From positions 1-11,467 of the forward strand of contig JABVXV010000733.1 of the NCBI GenBank assembly GCA_013365325.1: 11,467 bases of DNA. The letters run 5' to 3'. The translations under genes were made by a program, and so were the position numbers. The notes under the pieces were generated by a model, which saw nothing but the letters and a program-made list of their open reading frames with translations, was not told the origin of the DNA and ran no database searches. This DNA comes from Dipetalonema caudispina (taxonomy: Eukaryota > Nematoda > Chromadorea > Rhabditida > Onchocercidae). Below, one piece after another: positions 1 to 8,114 of the stretch (its first letter is position 1; every line of letters begins with the position of its first letter).

Positions 1-96
<96 letters not shown>

Positions 97-148
97 GTTA
101 TTGTTATTATTATTATTATTACTATTAATTATTGTTATTATTAATTAT
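1..148. repeat. (ATT)n microsatellite, left edge
   Basis: Bases 1-96 are 32 perfect ATT units. From 97 to about 148 the array decays through ATTGTT, ACTATT and AATTATT variants. The window begins inside the array, so its true length is unknown. The right edge ends in the reverse-complement repeat, which suggests both ends are assembly breaks in simple sequence. The array has no coding potential. Confidence 0.97.
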
Positions 149-388
149 GGGTGGATTTTTTTTCTTGCTAATTTTAATAGATGTACTATTCATATCTCAC
201 TCTTTAATGAATACAGCAAAGTTATGAAGTTAGATAGAATTAAGAGATGTGTTGCCTAACAAAATAAAGAGCAATATTATTTCATATTCTATCAAATAAT
301 TCAACTGTTACAATTATCATTATCATTTAAAACATCAATTTTTCTCAAATTATTTTTCCATCGTTCTGATAAGAAAAATGTTGACGTT
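149..388. other. Non-coding flank, nothing recognised
   Basis: This AT-rich stretch lies between the left microsatellite and the coding-like remnant that begins near 389. All frames are interrupted, and I see no RNA gene, splice-site pair or repeat that I can name. Confidence 0.6.
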
Positions 389-930
389 TTGTTGTCGTTG
401 TTGTTGCCACCAGTAAATTATGATGCAAATTATGCATACTATGAAATCGAGCCAATTGTTTTGATGCTAATGACAGCGGCAGAGCTTTTGATGGTATATT
501 TAGGCCAAGTGCTTCCAGAAGATAAGATGAATTTGGTGGTCTATCACCTTATAAAGGAAATTTATTTAATTAAATCATTTTATATTAGAAGTGGTACGGT
601 AGATGAGATTGAAGGCAACTTTAGCACTTCATTACAGTAGGTAGAAGATTTGGAGAGGTAATTAATCAATTCTGGAAGAAGTTTGCACCAAGGCTTTGTT
701 GAAGATAATGATTAGAGAGTATTTTAAACCAATAAACAATCACGATTTTAAGAGTAGCAACGTTATTAAGAGATACAAATGAAAAGTTAAAAGTGAGCCA
801 ATCTATTTTATGGGAAATATCGGGAAAGTATTAGAGAAAAGGTTATTTTATCCTTTCTTACTGTATTAACTCATAAAAGGGAAATAAAAGAAAACCTTCA
901 AGATGACCTTCTTTGAAAATCTTAAATAAG
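389..930 (+). pseudogene. Degenerate coding remnant, possible intronless TRAK copy
   Basis: Bases 389-640 hold an 83-codon open frame that is less AT-biased than its surroundings. Downstream, the coding-like character continues with stops and frame changes. Motifs in the same order as the intact minus-strand TRAK gene can be read: LMLM (463-474), GQVLPE against GQSLLE, NLVV against NDLVV, SFYI against RFYI, VDEIEG against DIDLDG, and SxxLQ ending at 637. In other frames follow NEK, then four residues, then Q.IL.E (778 onward), and VL followed by LQDDL (863-910) against VL and LQDAL. The spacing from LQ to NEK is about 48 codons here and 46 in the gene. The matches run across the exon 4/5 and 5/6 junctions with no intron, as expected of a retrocopy. 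Identity is low and I chose the frames by eye, so chance matching in AT-rich DNA remains possible. Alternatively 389-640 is an exon of an unrelated gene, with a possible donor at 636. Confidence 0.42.
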
Positions 931-1025
931 GCTATCGTATTCTTTTTTTCTTCTTCATCGGCCATAACTTCACAATTTAACCAAATTTATGTCAAATGTT
1001 TTTAGCTCATTCTTTTTAATTTTAA

Positions 1026-1031
1026 TTTATT
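1026..1031 (-). terminator. Candidate poly(A) signal AATAAA for TRAK
   Basis: A canonical AATAAA reads on the minus strand 45 bases past the TAA stop at 1078-1076. Its position supports the gene ending in exon 12 without further splicing. AATAAA is common by chance in DNA this AT-rich, so the weight comes from its distance to the stop. Confidence 0.5.
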
Positions 1032-1075
1032 TTTCATTTCTTTTTCTTCGTCTTGATTTTCTCGAAATTTGAAAT

Positions 1076-1369
1076 TTAACTTTGATAAGGAGAAGAATGT
1101 ACTAAAATTAACTTACATGTAAGACTTTTACGCTTCTGTCGTGTAGGTGTAACTGCTGGCGTTATTGGAATCGTTGAGCGTAGTATAATACCCTGAGCAA
1201 GATTATCGTGAAGTGATGCAAATAAGCCAACGTTTGAAAAAATTTTGCCACATTCAAATACCCGTGATAGATCATTTGTAATTTTCCGTTTTTGTAATTC
1301 ATCCGAAGGTAATATTCCACGTTGTAACATTCGTGGCAAGTGGTATTTTTCCAATGAATTTTGCGACAT
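1076..1369 (-). CDS. trak-1: TRAK exon 12: C-terminus and stop
   Basis: The acceptor is TTTTTATAG, entered in phase 0. The exon encodes 97 residues to TAA at 1078-1076. HLPRMLQRGILPSD resembles the LAKLLQERGIS motif near the C-terminus of TRAKs, and a Pro/Thr-rich segment (TIPITPAVTPTRQKRK) follows. A consensus donor GTAAGT at 1116-1111 could instead splice to a further 3' exon, replacing the last 13 residues. Confidence 0.78.
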   Translation of the reverse strand: MSQNSLEKYHLPRMLQRGILPSDELQKRKITNDLSRVFECGKIFSNVGLFASLHDNLAQGIILRSTIPITPAVTPTRQKRKSLTCKLILVHSSPYQS

Positions 1370-4300
1370 CTATAAAAATGAATGTGTTTTTATCAAAATG
1401 GCAATGCAAAGATATGTAAATGATGATGACTTAGAAAAAAAAGTGAACGAAACTAATGAATCTTCACGAATTAGTAATTCAGATATTTTTTGAAATTTAC
1501 GAAATATCATACCTTATTTGATGATATGTTGAAGAATGATGCATTCGTAGGTAACAAACCACGTTCTCGACGAAATCTTGCATATTCTCGCTCGATCTTT
1601 TTGGAAAAGAAATTAATAATTGGTGCAATTTTTGAACATATATGATTCGGGTTATTTTGTTCAAAATATCACACAAATTATCATTAAAAGTTGTAACTAA
1701 AATATAAATTTGAATATATTTTAAAATATTGATCTCTTATTACCTGTTTACGTATATTCAATTTTTGAATTGACCAGTCTAAATCACGTGTACCGGGTCG
1801 TCCAGGTTCACCCATTTTCGGTCCTTCATAACTAGATAACGAATCATTTGACTCTGTTTTAATAAGAGGACCGAAATTATATCCTGATATGCGGTTTAAA
1901 TCATATGTGAACCAAGTAGGATGTTGTGGAACAGCCTGCAAAAACTTTCTTTGTAGTAGTCAAATTTTAAAAAGTTTTCACCCTCAATCATATGGAGAAG
2001 AAAATTAATGAAATTTTGAAATATTTCCTTTGTTTCTCAAAAATGATCATTTTTGTGGTATTTGCGATGTAATATGTTTGCATCAAAAAAAGTCATTGAA
2101 ATTCAAACTTTGGATAATAATTTTTTCTTTTTAATTTAAAATAAAACGAACATCTCCATCGAAAGGTTGTCTTCGTTGCAATGATGTACTTGTACTAGCA
2201 TGAATATCAAAAAGTCCAGTTTCAAGTTTGGAAGTTGACGATGATTCCGGTTCATCTAATGCATTGGGATGTGTTGAACTATCTCGCAAAAGACGAGAAT
2301 GTTGAAGAAGTTTCGCAAGAATATGATTTGGCACATCAATTACCTAAAATTGCAAATTACAAGTAGTACTGAGTTGGATCATTTACCTGGAACTGGATGA
2401 ACTTTAAAATAAAATCTGGATAAATTCAATCTTGACTTAGCAAATCAATTCAAAAATTACTTAATTTTTGGACAATTCAAAAGTCACTGAATTTAAATAA
2501 GTAAATTACCACATGTCATCTGCATGAGTACATACATATGAGTTATGCATTTCCTATGACGCAAATGTATTTGAAAGTTTTTTTATGATCCTATTTAGAT
2601 CTCTCAAAAGAGCTTTACAGTACTAATCGCCCGTTTTAAGTTATTCGGCCATAGGCTACCGATCATCCAAATATGAAATGAGTGTTAACATGTTATTATT
2701 TAATTTGAGTGGAAAAAATGAACTTGAAATTTTAATATTTAGCAGAAGAATAAGCAACGTATATGGGCCGGCAATTAGGGAGATATGAATATATCTCAAT
2801 TGAAAATTTGCAAAATTTCAAAATGATAACTTACATTATCATCACTATGTGAATTTTGCCGACATCGATCAGATGGTAATGGATCGGTAACGGTAGCAAC
2901 CGAACGAGTTTCCATTTCATTTGAAGTATTCCTATCACGGGCTTTAACCACTTCTAATTTATTCGATAAATCAGTAATGTCCACTTTTGACGGTACATTT
3001 TGCTGTCTTGTTAGAATCCTGTCGGATAAAATAAAAAAATAGAGAAATTTAAATGGTAAAATAGAATTTAATAATTCAAAAAAAATAAATTAATTACAAC
3101 AAATTTGATAGCAATAAGAGTAAAGCAATTCGTATTTCTATTAGCTCAAAGCAAAAAAAAAGGAAATGACTTATATCATTGATGAAAAATTGTACTTGTG
3201 ATTATTAATTGCACTATAGAAACCAGTATCTGATGCTTCAATTTCACTTGCCAATGAATCGTAGAGTGAATCAGGAGTGCTAGTTCTTAAATAGCATTAA
3301 TCAAAGAAATAAATTTAAATTTTTCCAAAAATATACTGAAATTCAAAAATTTATTTAAATGATCTTCAAAAGTAATTCCAGTAACAGATTAACAATGAAT
3401 TCCTATCAATGCTAATTCTTTCATTCCTTCTTTTTACCCATAAAAAATATACATATTTAATGTAAAATATTTAAGAGAAATTTTGACATATTTAACTTGC
3501 CTATTTCATATATGAAAAATATGAAAAAGAGAAAGGATATTAAATGTGAAAACAAATATAATTCCTTTTGATCATTTCCAATTTAATTTATGTTTTTATA
3601 TTTTGATGATAAGATATTTGAATTCACTAGTAAATACTTCGTTATTCTGTGAAAAAGTGTCAAAAAAAAAAAATTTTTTTTCACCTATAAGCGGACTGAT
3701 TCTGTCGATATGTTCTTAGCTCTTCTTCGGCATCATGCAACATTGCTATTACTTCCGTGTATCGTTCCTGTAAGTCAACCACTTGTGCAGTAAGTTCCTC
3801 ATGCATTGTTAGCGCATCTTGCAATTGTTGATGCAAATCGATAGTTTCATTAGCTAACTGAAATGAAATGAAATGAAAATTTAACTCTTTATCATTTAAA
3901 AAATATATGGAAAATAAATTAACTCTTCCAACAATTAAATTTAATCAGCGATTTTAAAATCAAATTTACGTATATAAAAACAGAAGAAATAATATTTCCA
4001 AAAATTAATCCTTAATTATATTAAAAAAAAAAACTCATAAATGTCGACATACCACTTTTTCATGACTAGACCGAACAGCAACCTCTTTGAGAAGTTTTTC
4101 CACTTCAAAACTTTGCATTCCACACTCTTCGGTCTTCTCAACAAGCAAATGTTGCAAATGACAGATCTAAAAACATAAATTTTTTCATTTTATTTAGAAA
4201 TCAATACATCATTTACATTAAATTTTATTTAAATTAAAAATAATATATGTAAATGCAAGTAACGCATGTTGATGTGTTATTTTTCAATATTGTTATAAAA

Positions 4301-6996
4301 TGATAAACTTTTTTTATTCGTAAATATTAAATGCTAACTTTTTCATTTCTTCTTCTCAAAAATCTTCTCATCTCTTCTTTTTTAATTCCTATAACTTCTG
4401 GATGAATTTTTATATTTTTATATATTTATGGGCGCCAATAAGCAACGGATCATTAAGTGAATAACAAATAATCAAAAAATAATAAATTTTATTTTTTTCT
4501 ATGTCTTTTCGTGCTTCATTACTCAATCTAATAAAGAATCAGAAATAGAAATTGATAATTATTGGAGGAAATTACCTTCTCATTAGCAGTATCTAATTGT
4601 TTCGTCCATTCCGAAATATGCGATCGTTCACTTTCTTCAAATTCTGAGAAAATTTTTTTCAAATTTGTTGACTGCAAAATTTTATCAATAAATTAAAATG
4701 CTAGTGCATATATATGTATATATAAGATTATGCAAGGAGGAAGAAAGAAAATTGCTCATAGATGATTCCTACATTTAATTAATCCATTTGTGATTTTTTT
4801 AAAATTTATCCATTTACAATTTTTGAATTATAGGCTTTAGTTACTGAAAGGTTAACAATTTACGAGAGAATATAGCTTCTATTAAGTTTAAAATTTCAAT
4901 AGTTTATCAAAGTGGCATTTTAAAAAAAATGGTTTGATACTTTGATTTATAATACAAAATAATTTTTGCCGCAAAACAATGTTACTTTTGTTATTACATA
5001 AAATATTTACATTAAACAGCTCTTCAAAGCAATCCTTAAACTCAGTTGAAAAATGCATTAAAATTCTAATGTACCTCATTTTTCAAACTTTGATTCTCAT
5101 CTTCCAATCTCTTAATTTTTCGCTGAAGATTTTCGCTATTCGATTGCCTGCAAAATTTGCTAAATTTCAATTTAATTTAACATTTTAATTATGGTAATAG
5201 TTCCAATAAATATTAATATGTTGTAATCAATTCCCGTACTTAAATGATGGCTTTTAAACTATTTTGAAATTATTAAACAATGATATTCCTTCAACTTAAA
5301 AGAAAAACTTAACGATTTCTATAGTAGAATTTTTTTTTTATGTAATCACATTAAATTTTATAATCATTTTAAATTGATATCAATGAAAAAAAATTGTTTT
5401 ACGTGTAATACTTGCTAAAATGTGCAACGTTCAAATGAAGAAAAAATAATTACCAAATTACAAGAGCTATTGATATACAACAGTAATTTCCCCTTGTTTT
5501 AAAATTAACTTTTATTCGAATTGAATCATATCTCTTTAACCTATTTATTCGTCTTTATTCCTTCTCAAAATTTCATTTTGTATAAAAAATCGAAATTTTA
5601 CGATATAATTTTTAGAAGACTTTAATGAATTAAACCTTGATAGGTATAAAATTTGTTAAAATAATTCTGTTCAACCATAGGTTGAGCTGTACAAAGATAT
5701 CATACTTTTTGTACTAATAATCCGACAATGCTATAACCAATTTCATAAATTGAAATAAAACGATAACAAATATTTTTAAAAGGAAAATTCCTTTTTCTTT
5801 TTTTTGGCTAATTTTTTTTTTTTTTGAGTAGTGAACTTTATAAGTGTGCAAAAACATTGGTATCAATTAGAAGAAAAAAAAGAAGAAAGATCAGGAAAAT
5901 CTATCAACTACTTCGATTGAGAAGTATTCCATGAAATTTTAGAATGTCTTATTTGATATGAAAACAATAGTATTCTAACAAAAATAAATAAAAATGAATT
6001 AATTCATTTACTTTTGAAATTTGCTTATTATCATTTTTAGTTAGTTAATTATTCGAATTATTACTTTATCAGTTTTGTTACATTCAGATATGGGAAAAAT
6101 CAAATTTATACTGAAGTTCTATTTTCAAAAAACTTTACAAGTTTTTTTGTGGTCAAAATTGTAAAAATCAATAAATTTTTTGGATAATTTTTCTTTAATG
6201 ATGAAATTCGCAAACACATATAATTAATAAATTGAAATTTTATGGGTGGACAAAAAAAAAAAAAAAAGGAAAAGAAAACAAACCCTGATGTACATCCATC
6301 TAGATCAATATCATTATCAATATAAAAACGTAGAAGATTTGATCGCATCTGTAAATCATGTCGTAGTTGCACGACTAAATCATTGGATGCATTCAATGCT
6401 TCTTCCAAAAATTCGTTCCTGAAATTTAAAAAAAAAAAAAAAAGATTAATTTCATATTTTTCTTTCTTCCATAAAAAAAAAAAAAAAAGAAAATGATTCC
6501 TTTTCTTCGCATTAACTTCCTAATAAAATGATTACAATGATAAAATGTAAATCGTTCTCATATAAAGCAATACAATTTAAAATGATTGGTAATGATAAAG
6601 TGAATTAATTAATCAATTAAATGAAGTGAAATGTATCATTTTATCGACTATGAATAATTTTATGAAAAAAATTTTTAATCAATTAAAATTTTCTTTATTC
6701 CATAAAATCCTTTATAATGAAAAGAAAAAAAAAAAGAGAGGAAGAAATGTAATAAGAAGATAAAAGTACCTAGTTTGTAATTCATGATTTTGTTCCAGTA
6801 ATGATTGACCAATTTTAGCAGCAAGTTCAAGATCTTTCTCTTTCTGTAATATCATTTCCATTAACATTAACCAATGCATTTGTTTCAAATAATTTTTGCC
6901 AAAATATTTATTGCCATAATGCTGTTGTTGTCGTTGTTGTTTAAAATAATGTCGTCGTTGATGTTGATAATATTCCTTTCTTATTTTAACTTTCAT
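1076..6996 (-). CDS. trak-1: Milton/TRAK mitochondrial trafficking adaptor, 12 exons
   Basis: TRAK/Milton proteins are coiled-coil adaptors that tether mitochondria, through the outer-membrane GTPase Miro, to kinesin-1 and to dynein-dynactin. The coding exons on the minus strand are 6996-6770, 6418-6284, 5147-5075, 4671-4576, 4166-4053, 3857-3685, 3285-3196, 3018-2835, 2343-2152, 1935-1744, 1596-1513 and 1369-1076, giving about 617 residues. Every exon joins in phase and all introns are GT-AG. Family blocks are KEKDLELAAKIGQSLLEQN (residues 52-70, CC1 box), VVQLRHDLQMRSNLLRFY (91-108, Spindly-like), coiled coil to about residue 272 ending MLHDAEEELRTYR, SLASEIE (exon 7) and KMGEPGRPG with the following LNIRKQ (exon 10). 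Animal TRAKs usually carry a further upstream HAP1_N segment and exceed 750 residues, so this protein is short at the N-terminus. Exon 11's acceptor and the 3' end are the least certain parts. No neighbouring intact gene is present. Confidence 0.9.
1513..1596 (-). CDS. trak-1: TRAK exon 11 (acceptor uncertain)
   Basis: The exon has 28 codons, IEREYARFRRERGLLPTNAS and eight more, phase 0 to 0. The donor AAG|GTATGA is good, but the acceptor TCCAAAAAG lacks a pyrimidine at -3. It is chosen because phase is kept and the charged sequence continues the exon 10 helix. A better-looking acceptor, ATTTTAG at 1698-1697, would reach a stop after 11 codons in this phase. Confidence 0.68.
1744..1935 (-). 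CDS. trak-1: TRAK exon 10: conserved C-terminal block
   Basis: The acceptor is TTTTTGCAG and the donor CAG|GTAATA, phase 0 to 0, 64 codons. SSYEGPKMGEPGRPGTRDLD, then IQKLNIRKQ, matches the vertebrate TRAK pattern KMGQPG...DL...LxRLSLRRQ. This is the second-best diagnostic block in the gene and places it in the TRAK/Milton family rather than among generic coiled-coil proteins. Confidence 0.9.
2152..2343 (-). CDS. trak-1: TRAK exon 9: Ser/Thr-rich linker
   Basis: The acceptor is AATTTTAG and the donor GAT|GTTCGT, phase 0 to 0, 64 codons. It begins VIDVPNHILAKLLQHSRLLR, followed by a Ser-rich, low-complexity region (EPESSSTSKLETG). The donor is weaker than most in the gene but is the one that preserves phase into exon 10. 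Confidence 0.78.
2344..2834 (-). other. TRAK intron 8 (491 bases)
   Basis: It is mostly AT-rich. About 2600-2680 is less biased (for example CGCCCG, TCGGCC and GGCTACCGATC) but has no open frame that fits the gene's phases. I see nothing else in it. Confidence 0.7.
2835..3018 (-). CDS. trak-1: TRAK exon 8: polar linker
   Basis: The acceptor is TCCGACAG and the donor AAT|GTAAGT, a strong consensus. The exon has 61 codons and exits in phase 0. The translation is hydrophilic and Ser/Thr/Asp-rich, with no named domain. It is accepted because its phase and splice sites fit both neighbours exactly. Confidence 0.82.
3196..3285 (-). CDS. trak-1: TRAK exon 7: SLASEIE block
   Basis: The acceptor is TATTTAAG and the donor CACAA|GTACAA, phase 2 in and phase 2 out. 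It encodes TSTPDSLYDSLASEIEASDT followed by GFYSAINNH. SLASEIE aligns with SLAAEIE of vertebrate TRAKs, just after the coiled coil. A second acceptor AACTAG lies six bases into the exon and keeps the frame, so two-residue length variants are possible. Confidence 0.87.
3685..3857 (-). CDS. trak-1: TRAK exon 6: conserved end of coiled coil
   Basis: The acceptor CATTTCAG sits at the end of a run of CATTT repeats, and the donor is TATAG|GTGAAA. The exon has 57 codons and ends in phase 2. The block LQDALTMHEELTAQVVDLQE, then RYTEVIAMLHDAEEELRTYR, is one of the clearest family matches in the window. Vertebrate TRAKs have a dynein/kinesin-adaptor segment of the same pattern here: a Gln/Thr-rich coil, ELxELxxKY, then MLHEAQEELxxLR. 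Confidence 0.92.
3858..3881 (-). repeat. CATTT pentamer run at exon 6 acceptor
   Basis: Read on the gene's strand, three or more CATTT units run directly into the acceptor CATTTCAG. The repeat therefore forms the polypyrimidine-like tract of this splice site, so its length could affect splicing. Confidence 0.7.
4053..4166 (-). CDS. trak-1: TRAK exon 5: coiled coil
   Basis: The acceptor is GTTTTTAG and the donor GTG|GTATGT, phase 0 to 0, 38 codons. It encodes ICHLQHLLVEKTEECGMQSF, then EVEKLLKEVAVRSSHEKV, a continuous amphipathic coiled-coil stretch in line with exons 4 and 6. Confidence 0.85.
4576..4671 (-). CDS. trak-1: TRAK exon 4: coiled coil
   Basis: The acceptor is TTTTGCAG and the donor AAG|GTAATT, phase 0 to 0, 32 codons. 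The translation is Lys/Glu-rich (KKIFSEFEESERSHISEW, then KQLDTANEK) and keeps heptad spacing. It sits where animal TRAKs have the EEKEQQL...VKELRDAN segment. Confidence 0.85.
5075..5147 (-). CDS. trak-1: TRAK exon 3: coiled coil
   Basis: The acceptor is TTTTGCAG and the donor GAG|GTACAT. It encodes 24 residues, QSNSENLQRKIKRLEDENQS and four more, matching the LQKKLxxLEEEN block of TRAK. The phase 2 entry fits exon 2 exactly, despite the 1136-base intron between them. Confidence 0.88.
5148..6283 (-). other. TRAK intron 2, largest intron (1136 bases)
   Basis: It is AT-rich throughout, with poly-T (about 5812-5825) and poly-A (6252-6267) runs. I see no open frame with coding character, no RNA gene and no repeat family. 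It separates two small coiled-coil exons and is several times longer than the other introns. Confidence 0.75.
6284..6418 (-). CDS. trak-1: TRAK exon 2: coiled coil with Spindly-like motif
   Basis: The acceptor is AAATTTCAG and the donor CAGG|GTTTG, phase 2 to phase 2. It encodes NEFLEEALNASNDLVVQLRH followed by DLQMRSNLLRFYIDNDIDLD (residues 77-116). This aligns with the animal TRAK segment that reads VxQLRHELxMKDELLQFY. The LLRFY core corresponds to the Spindly motif that contacts the dynactin pointed end in other adaptors, and the acidic stretch after it is also typical. Both flanking introns carry long poly-A runs. Confidence 0.9.
6770..6996 (-). CDS. trak-1: TRAK exon 1: start and CC1 box
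   Basis: ATG at 6996 is preceded in frame by TGA six bases upstream, so translation cannot extend further without splicing. Residues 1-42 are Gln/His/Arg/Tyr-rich and unlike known TRAK N-termini. From about residue 48 the protein matches the family core, with LELAAKIGQSLLEQN containing the AAxxG CC1 box that binds dynein light intermediate chain in adaptor proteins. The donor is CTAG|GTACTT and the exon ends in phase 2. An internal ATATTACAG before codon 52 could serve as an acceptor for a longer isoform whose upstream exons lie outside the window. In that case 6844-6996 would be an alternative first exon or intron. Confidence 0.75.
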
Positions 6997-6997
6997 A

Positions 6998-7030
6998 ATC
7001 AGTCAATCAATCAATTAATCAATCAATCAA
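6998..7030. repeat. TCAA/TTGA tetranucleotide repeat in 5' UTR
   Basis: About eight imperfect TCAA units (TTGA on the gene's strand) end two bases before the TRAK start codon. They contain in-frame TGA codons, which closes the frame upstream of ATG 6996. Confidence 0.85.
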
Positions 7031-7113
7031 ATTATGAGATTGAAGAGCGAATGATGAATGGCAAAGATTTTTTAGTTTTTGATAATAATAATAAGCTATA
7101 GGTAGGCAATTAT

Positions 7114-7120
7114 CTGAAAT
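7114..7120 (-). promoter_or_regulatory. Candidate splice or SL trans-splice acceptor ATTTCAG
   Basis: On the minus strand ATTTCAG lies 117 bases upstream of the TRAK ATG and closely matches nematode 3' splice sites. The stretch between it and the ATG has stops in the coding frame, so it would be 5' UTR. It could accept a spliced leader or join an upstream non-coding exon. I see no convincing upstream exon. Confidence 0.42.
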
Positions 7121-7384
7121 GTTAATAATGTATTAATGAAAAATTAAAATTTGGAATAAATTGATAAAATTTCATTTCACATTCATAATCATTTAGTAAA
7201 CAAATTATTAATAAGCAATAGTTTACATTAATTAAGCAATCAAAAGTCTAATATGGTCGATGTTTTACATTAATAATGTTATGCAAATTATTATATTACC
7301 TATGAATATATCAGAATATTTACCTAAACGAAATTATACTTCACTTTCACTTTCGATTAATAATTAATTCTCTTCCTATCTTAT

Positions 7385-7412
7385 CCCTCTCTCTCTCTCT
7401 TCTTCTTCTTCT
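7385..7412. repeat. CT/CTT pyrimidine tract
   Basis: It is a CT dinucleotide run followed by four TTC units. On the TRAK strand it reads as GAA/GA purine repeats, about 390 bases upstream of the start codon. Such GA tracts often lie in nucleosome-depleted promoters, but no function is shown here. Confidence 0.8.
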
Positions 7413-7840
7413 CGTCGAATTATATGTAACGGATTATAATTTCCGCCAAATAATTAATCATGTGGAAAATAATACTCGAAATTATTCATAAAATCGGAGT
7501 ATAAACTTGGATTTTGCTTTATTTTGTACAGTAAACAGTATATCTTTATATTCTATTCTCCACTTTTTTTTTTTTACTTTATTATCATTTATAAAACTTA
7601 TTATAATATTAATTTACAACCTTTGAAAATCAGTTAAATTTCAAATGAAAAATTCAAACAATTCAAAGAAGAAAAAGCATAAAAATTATAAATATTCAAA
7701 AATGTCCTTTTTCGCGGATGGAATGATTTTAAAGTATCAAAATTAAAAGTGAACAAAACAACAATGAATGAAATGGCGTCAATGATACAAATGACAAAAG
7801 ATCCGATTGATTCTGGTTTTAATTCAACCCGATCACATTC

Positions 7841-7912
7841 TTCTCTCTGTCTCTCTCTCTCTCTCTCTCTATTGCTTGGTTCATCGTTTTCCTTTTTTTT
7901 TTTTTTTTTTTT
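7841..7912. repeat. (CT)n tract followed by T20
   Basis: An interrupted CT run at 7841-7871 is followed after about 20 bases by a run of 20 T (7893-7912). On the TRAK strand this is a poly-A then GA array, about 850-920 bases upstream of the start codon. Confidence 0.9.
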
Positions 7913-8114
7913 GTTGACAAACAAAACTCTATTCAAATGGAAGGGTAAATTTAATGAAATGTAAGATGATGAGATAGGATAGATGACAATTTGATGTGCT
8001 CATCTCCGCCCGTTTCTAACTTGTTGACAGCAAAAATTCAAAAATGATCATTTGACGCTTTTTTTTTCTTCCCATTTCTTCTAAAAAAAAAAAAAAAAAA
8101 ATCCAATAAATTGA

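Noticed and set aside
385..415. TTGTTGTCGTTGTTGTT shared with the plus strand inside exon 1 (about 6920-6945)
   Set aside because: It is a TTG/TCG simple repeat in the same orientation, whereas the proposed TRAK remnant is inverted relative to the gene, so it does not support that homology.
1245..1493. 82-codon open frame on the plus strand
   Set aside because: It lies opposite TRAK exon 12, which has a better protein signature and matching splice sites, so the plus frame is its shadow.
2610..2630. TGTAAAGCTCTTTT on the minus strand, resembling a word in alphaproteobacterial 16S rRNA (Wolbachia inserts occur in filarial genomes)
   Set aside because: Only about 14 bases agree and the flanks do not match rRNA on either side, so chance is the simpler explanation.
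4888..5188. Overlapping 60-70 codon open frames on both strands around exon 3
   Set aside because: They run through intron sequence and have the Phe/Ile/Leu/Asn bias of AT-rich non-coding DNA. Only 5147-5075 fits the gene.
7634..7936. 100-codon minus-strand open frame
   Set aside because: Its content is poly-Lys and Arg-Glu repeat from poly-A and GA tracts, followed by AT-rich translation, with no family signal.
7749..7964. Plus-strand frame containing QMTKDPID, recalling the QMTKTYNDID motif missing from this TRAK
   Set aside because: It is on the wrong strand for the gene, the match is only a few residues, there are no suitable splice sites, and the rest is CT-repeat and poly-T translation.
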